From Calonectria ilicicola (Eukaryota; Ascomycota; Sordariomycetes; Hypocreales; Nectriaceae): DNA of 64,000 bases. A program made the translations under genes and the position numbers. The stretch covers positions 3,658,001 through 3,722,000 of the forward strand of contig CP085826.1 of the NCBI GenBank assembly GCA_020809705.1, in the 5' to 3' direction. The notes under the pieces are model-generated. The model was not told the DNA's origin. It saw only the letters and a program-made list of their open reading frames with translations, and searched no databases. Below, in pieces: positions 40,587-50,871 of the stretch; the stretch's first letter is position 1, and each line of letters starts with the position of its first letter.

Positions 40587-43075
40587 GTCCTTTCTTTTTT
40601 TTCAGTGTTCATTCTCGAGATTTTGTCCTCGCCCTTGTCAGAGTGTGCCGTGGACCAAAACTGAGCAACAGCCCATCATTGTCACTACGGCACAATGTAG
40701 ATCCCTATCGCCTTCTACACCTGGTTGATCCCCAAATCTAACAAGAAAGAAAGTTTGGGGTTTGTATGGCTAGTCGTTTGTTGGTAGAGTAGCACCCTAT
40801 GGGCTAGTGGTTGTCACTTCATCATGTGCTGGCCCGACTAGACACTAAATGCATCACTGACCAGCTCTCATCCCATTATTTCATGTCCCAAAAGAAAATA
40901 TAGGATGAAAGTAGTCTTTTCGAGTCAATTCAGTCGTATGAAAACCTTGCATTGAATCTTTGGGTTAAAAAACACTGTTCTCGCCCACATCAAACTGTCC
41001 GCAAAATCTCTGAACCATATTCTAACTTTACACCTGTGAAAGAGTTCATTGAAATGACTCAGAGTGTTCTTAGAGCCAGCATAAATAGCTAAGCTAGCCA
41101 CCAAGATGGATGTGAAACCCTCCCATTCCCAACCGGCAACTATCTCAACCCCCAAACCCTTTTTAGGATGCAAATATCCATCGCGGTCCAATCTCTAAGC
41201 ACATAAAACATCTCGACAGATAACAACCCCAAACATTCTTCTTCACACCGCCAGCAGGCTGACGAGTGCAACGAAAAATGAAAGGGAGCATCACCTGGAG
41301 GTAGTGTAATACCAAGGATACGATGAAAGAAATAAAAAATTGGACCGGGGTACTCACCAGACCAGCCAACACTCCGAGGGGTTAGTAGTGCCTCACGCAA
41401 GGACCCCAGAGTGTCGACTCTCGTTCCGTCCTCTTGATCGACGGCAATGAACCGGTTTGGTGTGACGCACGGGGGCCAGCGGTCAACCCAGCACAAGGTT
41501 GAAGAGAGAAGAGAAAAGAAAATCGAACGTCGGGGGCGAGGGTGAGTTTTATAGAGCCAGGCGACGAGGCACCTTCCAAGTATCCTTACTGACATGCGTG
41601 GTTAGGTTTTGGAAGGGACAGTACGACAATCGGTGCGGGAAGGGTTCGCCAATGTTTTCGGTTCCAGTTAAGGCTCAAAGAGAGCCAAAGTAATTTCTTC
41701 ACGGCAAGAGCTTTTACGAAAGACGAACGCATGACGACACGACAACTCGACAACAAAATCGGCAAAGAAGGTGTGACCGCAGCACGCGGAACTGCAGGAG
41801 AAAGTACAAGCATGCTTAGGTTATGAGAAATTGACCTGCTGGGAAGTTGTAGATCGATTAAAAGAATATATGTTTTGCAGGAAATGACCATTCAAGTTTT
41901 TCCCATGCACTGCGCCTGTCTTGTAGATCAAGCTCTGACATGTTCCTTGAGAAACACGTGCAGTATGACACTGCTCAGGGAGAGAATATGATAGAGGAAC
42001 GCTTTCGGGATATGATGGATCCAACTTGTGTAAGCTGACGGGCGAGGATTCTTGTGGAATGGGATGTGTAAAGGTAGAGGCAATGGTTGGAAACCCGCTT
42101 GCTTTAAGCAAGGAATGGGAATAGGGAATCGAGATGCTTACCAAGGCGCATCCGATTTTGTATTTCGAGCCTTGGGAAAACTGCGAGTATCATACAGACT
42201 GGTGTAATTTGAAACTGTATAATGAGATTTTTATTTCGCTCTGCGATCGAAAGGCAATTGCACAATGCACTCCATAATCAACCTTCAAGATGCCCCAGAA
42301 AATCAGGAAGATCATGGAAATCATCCTAGTAAGTGGGTATCTAAACCGGACACACTGTCGTAAAACTAAACTAAGAATTCTAATCACCAATTGAATAATA
42401 CAATAAATAGGGGAGAGAAACCCAATGCTAGGCTATTTGATTTATTCATAACCATTGTCCGTTTGATTATAATTTTCCCTACGGCCGCGCTAGGAGAGAG
42501 ATTTGCGTTGCGAGCCATGTATTCCGTACTCAGCAGTGACCCTCGACGGACCGAGTCCCCGGGAGAGCCTCAACGGATAAAGCCTCTTGGGACTTAGCGT
42601 TGTCTGGTTTCAATAGCCCCCCAAAAACAGGTACCGGCCCCTGTCCGCCCGCTAAGCTCTGGGTGCCACAGCGTGGTCTGGAAATTTGTTAGTGACCAGA
42701 AAAAGTGCCAAGTGGCCAGAAAGGTCGGGAAAAGTGGCGCCAGTCTGTTAGTGGCTCTATGTGCCCCCTGCATCCAACATCAGCTCTCCACTAGCAAACC
42801 GGAAGCTGGCAAGTTGTCCTTGACGGCTGGACGCGAATCCATTGCTACCGCAGAGGAAGAGGGAGAGGCTCTGGATCATATCGCCTCTTTTCTTCCTTCC
42901 TTCTTTTTTTTTTCCCTTTCCCCTTCTCCATCCTGAGCCTCTCAGGCACGCAGCCCTTGCCTATCTCTCCATACATTCTCTCCATACATTCTCTCCGTTC
43001 CTTTTGTCTCACCCTTCATACTTCTTTTCTCTACAATCCTTTTGGCCGCGTGGCCGTAATTCCTCAACCGCCCTG

Positions 43076-43160
43076 ATGTGAGTTCACAAGCTTTCCATTG
43101 CCCATTCCTCCCTAGCCTATGACGCCTACCTGTCCCAATCCGCAAACGTCAGCCCATTGA
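43076..43160 (+). promoter_or_regulatory. upstream ATGs and possible leader intron of PMT4
   Basis: An ATG directly followed by TGA lies at 43076-43081, and a 13-residue frame runs 43119-43160. The TGA overlaps a GTGAGT string at 43079 that could be a 5' splice site in the leader; splicing to an AG near 43150 would remove the start of the second frame. Either arrangement could affect PMT4 translation. Confidence 0.3.
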
Positions 43161-43261
43161 TTTCCAAAACTCGCTGCGTTGCCATCATCGCCACATCAAC
43201 ACAGAACAAAAACCATCTTGCTAACATCAAACGATCGCAGCTCTATATTTGCAACCCCGAT

Positions 43262-45682
43262 ATGGCTCGCCCTTCCACGCCGCAGGGCAGCCTGCGACAG
43301 CGGAATCCGGGCTCCAAAAAGGCCGATACGCCCTCATTCTCCCCCGAAGCTGAACTCGACAAGCTTGCCAAGGCCGGTGCTCAGCGAGCTCAGGCCGAGA
43401 GCGAGCTCGACTACAAGATTGGCTTTGTCCTGACGACTGTGCTTGCTTTCGTCACTCGTTTCTGGGGCATCAGCCATCCCAACGAGGTCGTCTTTGATGA
43501 GGTGCACTTTGGAAAGGTACGCGATTGCTTCTCAACCATTGCTCAACTACCTAAGCCAGTACTAACCTGTCCTCGTAGTTCGCCTCTTACTACCTTCAAC
43601 GAACCTACTTCTTCGATGTTCACCCTCCCTTTGGCAAGCTCCTTTTCGCCTTCATGGGCTGGCTGGTCGGTTACGATGGACACTTCCACTTCGAGAACAT
43701 TGGCGACTCGTACATTGCCAACAAGGTCCCCTACGTCGCCTTCCGTGCTCTTCCCGCTATCCTTGGAGCCTTGACTGTTTCTGTTGTCTACCTCATCATG
43801 TGGGAGTCTGGCTACAGTCTTCCTGCCTGTGTGCTTGCTGCTGGTCTTATTCTCCTCGACAACGCACACATTGGCCAGACCCGCCTCATTCTCCTGGACG
43901 CCACCTTGGTTCTTGCCATGGCATGCAGCTTGCTCTTCTACATCAAGTTCTACAAGATGCGACACGACCCATTCTCCCGAAAGTGGTGGAAGTGGCTTAT
44001 TCTCACTGGATTCGCCCTGTCCTGCGACATGTCTACCAAGTATGTTGGTACATTCGCCTTCGTCACTATTGGTTCCGCTGTCATCATTGACCTGTGGGAT
44101 CTTCTTGACATCAACCGTCGCAAGGGCGCCGTTAGCTTGATCGAGTTTGGCAAGCACTTTGCTGCTCGCGCCTTTGGCCTGATCCTCATGCCCTTCCTGT
44201 TCTACCTCTTCTGGTTCCAGGTCCACTTTGCCGTCCTCTCTCGCTCCGGTCCTGGTGATGACTTTATGACTCCTGAATTCCAGGAGACTCTGAGCGACAA
44301 CGTTATGCTTGCCAATGCCATCGATATTCATTACTATGACACGATTAGCATTCGACACAAGGAGACCAAGACCTACCTCCACAGCCACGAGGATCGTTAC
44401 CCTCTCCGATACGATGATGGCCGTGTTTCCAGCCAGGGCCAGCAGGTTACCGGATACCCCTACAACGACACCAACAACTACTGGGAGATCCTTCCTGCCA
44501 ATGGCGACAAGACTCTGGGTCGCAACGTCAAGAACCACGACTTGGTCCGCCTTCGACACATTGGTACTGACAAGATTCTCCTGTCTCACGATGTCGCCTC
44601 TCCTTACTACCCTACCAACCAAGAGTTTACCGCTGTCCCTCCTGAGGAGGCTCTTGGCAAGCGCGAGAACGACAGTCTCTTTGAGGTTCGAATTGAGCAC
44701 GGCAAGAACAACCAGGACTGGAAGTCTGTCTCTGGTCACTTCAAGCTTATTCACAACCCCAGCAAAGTTGCCATGTGGACTCACACCAAGCCCCTGCCTG
44801 AGTGGGGATACAAGCAGCAAGAGATCAACGGAAACAAGCAGATTGCGCCTAGCTCCAATGTCTGGATTGTCGAGGACATTCCTTCCCTGGCAGTTGATGA
44901 CGCTCGCCGCCAGAAGCCAGAGCGCCAGATCAAGCACCTGCCATTCCTCCAGAAGTGGTTTGAGCTTCAGCGTGCCATGTTCTACCACAACAGCAAGCTT
45001 ACCAGCAGCCACCCCTATGCCAGCCACCCGTACCAGTGGCCTTTCCTGCTTCGAGGTGTGAGCTTCTGGACTAAGAACGATACTCGTGAGCAGATCTACT
45101 TCCTGGGTAACCCCATTGGCTGGTGGCTCGCCAGCAGTCTGCTTGCTGTGTATGCCGGTATTGTCTTGGCCGACCAGGTCTCTCTTCGCCGTGGAATTGA
45201 TGCCCTTGATCACCGTAAGTATAACCCAAAGCCAGCTTAATGTTCTGCTTGACCCTAACACGAGACTAGGTACTCGCTCCCGACTGTACAACTCCACCGG
45301 ATTCTTCTGGCTTGCTTGGGCTACTCACTACTTCCCCTTCTACCTCATGGGCCGACAGCTTTTCCTGCACCACTACCTCCCTGCTCACTTGGCGTCTTGC
45401 CTTGTTGCCGGTGCTCTCCTCGAGTTCATCTGCAACTCGGAGCCTGCTGACGAAGTCCCTGCCAAGAACAAGAAGCCCGCTGTCAAGCACCATGTCACTG
45501 CCCGAGAGCGTTTCGCTGGTCAGAGCATGATGAGCTCTTGGATCGCCTGTGGCGGTGTTACCCTTATCCTGCTTGCTGGCTGGTACTTCTTCCTACCCTT
45601 GACCTACGGCTACCCTGGCCTCTCGGTCGAGGCGGTCCTCCGCCGCAAGTGGCTCGGCTATGACCTTCACTTTGCTAAATAA
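43262..45682 (+). CDS. PMT4: protein O-mannosyltransferase, Pmt4 family
   Basis: ER membrane enzyme that moves mannose from dolichyl-phosphate-mannose to Ser/Thr of secreted and membrane proteins (GT39). Exons 43262-43516, 43579-45214 and 45270-45682 give 767 aa, normal for the family. The first luminal loop holds the catalytic Asp-Glu in VVFDEVHFGKFASYY, with RTYFFDVHPPFGKLL following. The K after HFG, YY and the YFFDVHPPF wording point to Pmt4 and not Pmt1 or Pmt2. A MIR domain lies at about 325-515 (ISIRHKETKTYLHSH, HDLVRLRHIGTDKILLSHDV, GHFKLIHNPSKVAMWTH). The C-terminal half carries hydrophobic helices and IYFLGNPIGWW. The start ATG follows a C/T-rich leader and opens MARPSTPQGSLRQRNPG. 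An upstream in-frame extension from 43157 lacks an ATG. Confidence 0.94.
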
Positions 45683-46429
45683 ATGACTACGCGAACGATG
45701 ATCTCCGGTGCGACGGGAGATGAAGTAAGATTGTAGGAACATGTGAACGACGTGGAATGGAAGTTTTTCTTGGGTTGAATTGTGGGCCAGTATTTTAGAA
45801 GCCAAGAGGTTAATTAATTACTTGGCGGCCACGATTATGGGTTGACCAGAAAAGGGAAATATCCCGTGGAATGTACCATAACTGGCTGGAGCAGGAAATC
45901 TCCCATTGCCATGACTAGAAAAGAAAGGAAAGGCTGGAGTAGCAGTGGATAAGTTAATTTGTTTTCACAATTGTCTGCGCATTGAGTCCGTGACTTCCGC
46001 CGCCGCGTGTCCTGATTCGTATTTGATTTAAGGTTGATGTAGTCTGCGGTCAGGGGGTGTGGGTGAGGGCCACGGTAACATCAGGCCCCGCGTGCGACAG
46101 GCACACGCACAGGTACACGGCGACGGCGCCACATGTCGGGGTTGCACCCCCTAGAGCCCCTAAAAACGAACCCCTGACGGGTATCATGGCGACCTCCCGC
46201 TTAGTTGGCATGAGGCCAGAGCTACCACACTCCACCTCGCGATACTCGACCTCTGGGAGCCCGGACAAGCCATTCAGCGTTATGTATGGGATCGCGGTGC
46301 ATGATCTAGCGGTGTAATCGGATATTCGGAATCAATTCGCTCCTTAACACCTTGCAGTCCTTACCGAACCGCTTCGATAATGCGGCTTTGCTTTCCGCGC
46401 CCACACTCACTTACTGCCCTCGAGGAACC
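45683..46429. other. spacer between tandem genes
   Basis: Contains the PMT4 terminator side and the promoter of the GT69 gene. No gene was recognised. Confidence 0.5.
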
Positions 46430-47779
46430 ATGATCTCACACGGCAATCGCCTCTACCTCCGCCGCATCCTCCGCTCGCGAACCCCCAAGATTATTCTCGG
46501 CCTCCTGTGCCTCATCAGCTTCCTCGACGCCCTCCGAATCCACAGCGCGATCGCCGAGGCTGACCGAACACCCCCGCCGAAGCCATCGCAGCCCCCCGAG
46601 CGCATCTACATCGCTAGCCTGCATTGGAACGATGCTCACATCCTCTTCCCATTCTGGAATGACGCCCTACTCAAGCTGACCGACGCCCTGGGGCCCGAAA
46701 ACGTCTTTGTCAGTATTTACGAGAGCGGCAGCTGGGACACCACCAAGGAGGCTCTGGCGGTGTTGGATGGCCAGCTTGCGGCGCGGGGTGTCCCGCGCCA
46801 TATCGAGACGTCGGACCAGTCGCATGAGGAAATGATTAGTAGGGGCTGGCAGGGCGAGTCTGGATGGGTTGACACTAGCAAGGGGAAGCAGATGAGGAGG
46901 ATTCCCTTTCTTGCCGAGCTGCGAAACAAGACCTTGCGCGATCTGCTTGATCTCTACAAGCAGGGTATTCACTTTGACAAGGTCCTTTTCCTCAACGATG
47001 TTATCTTTTCGGTACGTTTCGTGCAATCAATTGCTGTGCGCATGATACTTCAGGGCTAACCGCATGTATTACTGGAAATAGACCGAAGATGTCCTGAAGC
47101 TGCTCAATACTAACAACGGCGAGTATGCTGCGGCATGCTCTCTCGACTTTGATAAACCACCGCTATACTATGACACCTTTGCCATGAGGGACACTGAGGG
47201 AAACGCACACGTCATGCAGACTTGGCCCTACTTTCAGTCCAGCGGCTCAAGGAATGCCCTGGTCAACCACGTAGACGCAGTGCCAGTTAAAAGCTGCTGG
47301 AACGGCATTGGTTTGTACATGAAATACTACTTTTTTACTCTTGTACTAACTCTCGAGCAGTTGCAATGCCCGCGGAGCCATTCATCTCATCTTCGCAGCT
47401 CCGATTTCGCGCAATATCAGATGGCTTGGCAGCATATCATCTCGAAGGCTCCGAGTGCTGCCTTATTCACGCCGATAACCCTCTCACCAAGACCCGCGGC
47501 GTCTTTATCAACCCACAAGTTAGGGTCGGTTACAACGAGGAAGCTTACTCCATTACGCACCCGGCCAATGGCGAGCCATGGATATCAACGTGGGATGTTT
47601 TTATAGGCTTATGGTCCAACCGCATCCGTCGGTGGACAAGCTTCTGGTATGAGGCCATGGTGGTCAGGAAACGCGTGAAACGCTGGGCAAAGGAAGGACT
47701 TGGAAATAGAGAGCCCGGCGATTTCTGTCTGATTGGCGAGATGCAAGTTTTGGCGGAGAATGGGTGGGCACATGTTTAA
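46430..47779 (+). CDS. CAP59/CMT1-family (GT69) alpha-1,3-mannosyltransferase
   Basis: Member of the fungal family that includes cryptococcal Cap59 and Cmt1, Golgi enzymes that add alpha-1,3-mannose to glycans. Exons 46430-47011, 47082-47310 and 47361-47779 give 409 aa. Residues about 20-37 form a single N-terminal anchor (IILGLLCLISFLDALRI), so it is type II. Family blocks: RIYIASLHWNDAHILFPFWN, ENVFVSIYESGSWDTTKEAL, DKVLFLNDVIFS joined to TEDVLKLLNT, AAACSLDFDKPPLYYDTFAM with a DFD/D-rich centre, and CWNGIVAMPAEPF across the second splice. The substrate in this organism is unknown; a wall or secreted glycan is likely. The introns are 70 and 50 nt. Same strand as PMT4, 750 bp downstream. Confidence 0.92.
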
Positions 47780-48151
47780 CAGCATCATGGACGGCGTCTA
47801 TATAAGCGAGTGGTTTTTTGCATTGAAATCATCACATGTTAAAATTAGATATGCAAAGTGAACAATACCATTTTCATTTTTTTGGGAACTCGGTTAACTA
47901 CTATGCTTTTCCGTGCCTCTAAGCTACTAACGGCCGAGCGCTTTCGCTGCAGACAAACTAGTCATTGTTGATGCATATCAACTCTCCATATACCCATATA
48001 TAGCTTGGGGGGAAGTAAAAAAAGAAAGAAAACAAAAGCAAATCCCGAGTTCCATAGTTCATAACCTTCCCATGCTATATTCTCTGCGTCTTGTTATACT
48101 CTTGATCATGTCTCCCATCCAAGAGTGTACGCAAAAGTCCAAACGTTCAAT
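47780..48151. other. spacer between convergent genes
   Basis: 372 bp holding the 3' ends of the GT69 gene and the unrecognised minus-strand gene. Nothing else was seen. Confidence 0.5.
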
Positions 48152-49504
48152 CTAGATTCTCTTTCGGATGGTCTTGCGCAGCTGAAGCGCCAACGCCTTG
48201 GCTTCGTCGTCTCTGTCCTGCTCTGCGACGATCTCCAAGGCTTCGTTGATGATTTTCTGTGGCCATATGATCTCGCAGATGGCCCGGTACAGCATGTCGT
48301 TCAGGTCGCGGGCTGGACCGGTGACCACGGGGTCATATCTTTTCCCCAGGGGGGTCGTGCCCACGGAGAGGTGCCATATGATGCTGGGGTTTCGACACAT
48401 GTACTCCTGAAGGGCTGCGGCCGGAGTATAGACTGACATGCCCAGCGATCTCAGAATAAACATGAGACGCTGGTGCCCTCTGGGGCTGTAAACGCAGTAC
48501 TTTGGGGCAGTATAGCAGTCCTCATTCAATCCTTCACCGTAGAATTCTTGAGACGAAGATCTGGGAAAGTCTCCGGCTTGGTTCAACTATGTTGCGTGAT
48601 TAGATTCTGAACAACATGCTAGGGAAGGTATATGTCTTTTCTTACTGGGCCAACGGCATCATATGCCTCCTCATCGCTGTCGCTCTGGGGGCTCAAGAAA
48701 AGGCTTTGCGGATCGATAGGAGAGCTACTCCCTGAGTTGCTACGTTCCAAGGAATTTGGCGAAACAGGAGAAGTGGGACGCGACGGATAGTTGTCCTCGC
48801 CAGAGGCATCTTCATCCAGGTCTTGGTCCTCTTCTTGAGATGTCCCGGATTCTTTCGTACCATCCTTGGGGAACGCACTGGTCTCATGGCCCGGGTTGAC
48901 AAGGTTCTCAACGTTCCGCTTTAGCTGGCTCGAGTTCCCATCGACATTCATTTGAGCTTTCATTACCAGTTAGCTCAGTGGCCTTTGAGGTTTCTCAAGC
49001 AAAATTTTAGCGGTACGAACAAATAGAGAGACGTTGAAAGCCAGCTTCCACATCTTCAGAGAATCGAGAGTTGGAAGGACTCTGTCCTGGGTGCCATTGA
49101 CTTGGCATACGCCAAAGGCCCTCCGTCTGGCTTCTTGCGTCCAGACCAGCGTTCTGCGCACGACCGCTCTGAGCATTATCCCGGTCCAAAGCTCCATTGC
49201 CTGCTCTATGAGCAGTTCCAAGAGGTCCTTTGGTTGAAGCTGAGTCGGGGCCCTCTGGAGGTGGCTCAGAGGCCCTCCCGGGCAATGGTCCGGTGAAGTA
49301 ACGGGAATTCATATCCTTGGGTCTTTTGTGGCGCTTGGAGAAGATTCTTTGAGCTATGTGTTGGTCGTTATCCTGTTCAATGTCACGATGCTAATCCTTG
49401 GACAGGGAAGGGGTGGGCAGACAAGGGACATAGTTACGGGGTGGTGGTTTATAACGGTGAACAGCTTTCAAACGCATCAGTCTTGAACAGAGCCAACGCT
49501 CCAT
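48152..49504 (-). CDS. unrecognised fungal protein; 5' exons uncertain
   Basis: Three 3' exons are well supported by phase: up to 49017, then 48956-48646 and 48586-48152, with 60- and 59-nt introns. They encode a helical segment (QAMELWTGIMLRAVVRRTL then WTQEARRRAFGV), an acidic Ser/Pro-rich linker, and a conserved-looking C-terminal domain (APKYCVYSPRGHQRLMFIL, LQEYMCRNPSIIWHLSVGTT, MLYRAICEIIWPQKIINEAL) ending RKTIRKRI. The 5' end is not secure. One consistent model adds 49504-49438, 49353-49303 and 49205-49017, giving 350 aa, but it discards a coding-looking LQPKDLLELLIEQ stretch. Three frames overlap there, so a frameshift or another splice site is possible. No signal peptide or membrane helix. 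Function was not recognised. Confidence 0.55.
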
Positions 49505-49823
49505 AAAATCTGATGTTACGATGAGTGGTGAAAAGAGGTGTTGTCAAAATGGCATTCATCTATTGTTGTTCTTTGATGTTCTCAAACGATCATATGAACA
49601 AGAGCCGGTTAGTTCGCCAATATGAATCTGAGAAAGAAGAGAAAAAAAAACCAACGGCGCCAACACGCTTGAGCGCTATAAACAAACAAGTAAAACTGCA
49701 CCGAATTTTTGGTTAAAGAAAGTCTTGCGTTTATATACAGTGTTTGCTGCGCTGCATAACGGGTCGTCAAAAGGGCTGTGCTACTTTCCAACCAAAACGA
49801 AACCGAGGACCCAACACCACAGG

Positions 49824-50258
49824 ATGTGTCAGATCATCTACGTACAGTTCGCCTGTGGCTGCAGTCAAGTTTTGGAGCAGGTACGATGCAAGACGCAAAA
49901 GTTCAACAAGAAAAATATTGAGAGTCAGTTATTGCCATGCTATCTGCCTGGGTGGATTGAACGTAGCCGCAGCCCATGTGCGAACTACTCCAAAGGCAAA
50001 TGCCCAAAGCAAATTCGCCGCCGAGAGAATAGGCGACCAGAACCGCGGGTCGCTGAGTGGACTCGGAACCAGCCGGCGGCAATCCGAAGCATCAAACCTA
50101 TGAACTACAGCGACAGGAGGAAACACAGTCTATGGCATGAACCGTCCAGGCCAGTCTCGCTCTTGTCCGTATCAGATTTGGGCGGGGAGGTTAGGCCAGT
50201 TTCGCCCATTTGCGCGGAGCCGCAAGAGCGTGGCCGTTGCTCTGAGCAAACGGGGTGA
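49824..50258 (+). CDS. possible small Cys-rich protein
   Basis: A 144-aa frame opens MCQIIYVQFACGCSQVLEQ and has further Cys at about 25, 41, 53 and 61, including CANYSKGKCPKQIRRREN. Many filamentous fungi have small orphan proteins that begin MC followed by a short aromatic stretch and a CGC-type motif, and this resembles them. No signal peptide is visible. The second half is Arg/Ser/Pro-rich and may be read-through of an intron. It lies in a gene-poor tract, 320 bp from the divergent gene at 49504. It may not be a gene. Confidence 0.3.
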   Translation: MCQIIYVQFACGCSQVLEQVRCKTQKFNKKNIESQLLPCYLPGWIERSRSPCANYSKGKCPKQIRRRENRRPEPRVAEWTRNQPAAIRSIKPMNYSDRRKHSLWHEPSRPVSLLSVSDLGGEVRPVSPICAEPQERGRCSEQTG

Positions 50259-50850
50259 CGTTTCCCTGGCGCATGTGCGTGGGAAGTGCAGTCAAATGGC
50301 GTTTGGACACGAGTTGTTTGGAGTGGGACCGTTGGTTGAAAGTGCATCAACCTAGCAAGTTCAATACGAGTTTGGCTCTGGCGCGTTTCAATCAATCGGC
50401 CGCCCAATTTTTTTTCTTTTTTGACCTTTCCGACTGATCACGGTAGCTATTGGAAGCGACAGCAAACTAGCGAGCCCATACAAGGAGACATGGGGGGGGA
50501 AATGTTGAACTCGGGAACCAAATGGCGTCATTGTCCATATTCCCACGACAAGAAATTTGAGCGGGCCTGGGCCTCAATTGCTAGGCTGCCACAATCTTGC
50601 GGAGCTGCCCCCCCGTAATGCAGTCCGATCAGTGGAGAAGTGCAAACTGAGAACGAAACCCAGTTCGACCGAACACCGTGACCATGAGCTACGCTGATAG
50701 GTCGGCGCTGGGCAGGGGGGGGGGCCAATTGCCAATTGAACTGGTTCAACGGTGATGAACACTGATACGGGAATTGGACCTTTTGCGCTTGGGTACCCCG
50801 CGCGCCGTCGAATGACCATGGGCAGTTCATGGCTGCCTTGCGGCGGGATT

Positions 50851-50871
50851 AAAAAAAAAAAAAAAAAAAAA
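50851..50871. repeat. 21-nt poly-A tract
   Basis: An unbroken run of A on the plus strand, the longest homopolymer in the window. There are no obvious target-site duplications to mark it as a retroposon tail. Confidence 0.85.

Larger units (their letters stand above)
38968..43261. other. long spacer between divergent genes
   Basis: 4.3 kb between RidA and PMT4, with both promoters at its ends. It has an almost pure A+T tract at 40530-40586 and otherwise only short unsupported frames. The last ~400 bp before PMT4 are C/T-rich and look like a leader. Confidence 0.5.

Noticed and set aside
41140..41595. 151-aa minus-strand open frame
   Set aside because: Overlapped by other open frames of similar length; no family resemblance.
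50851..50871. poly-A run as a retroposon tail
   Set aside because: No flanking direct repeats or reverse-transcriptase-like frame were seen nearby.
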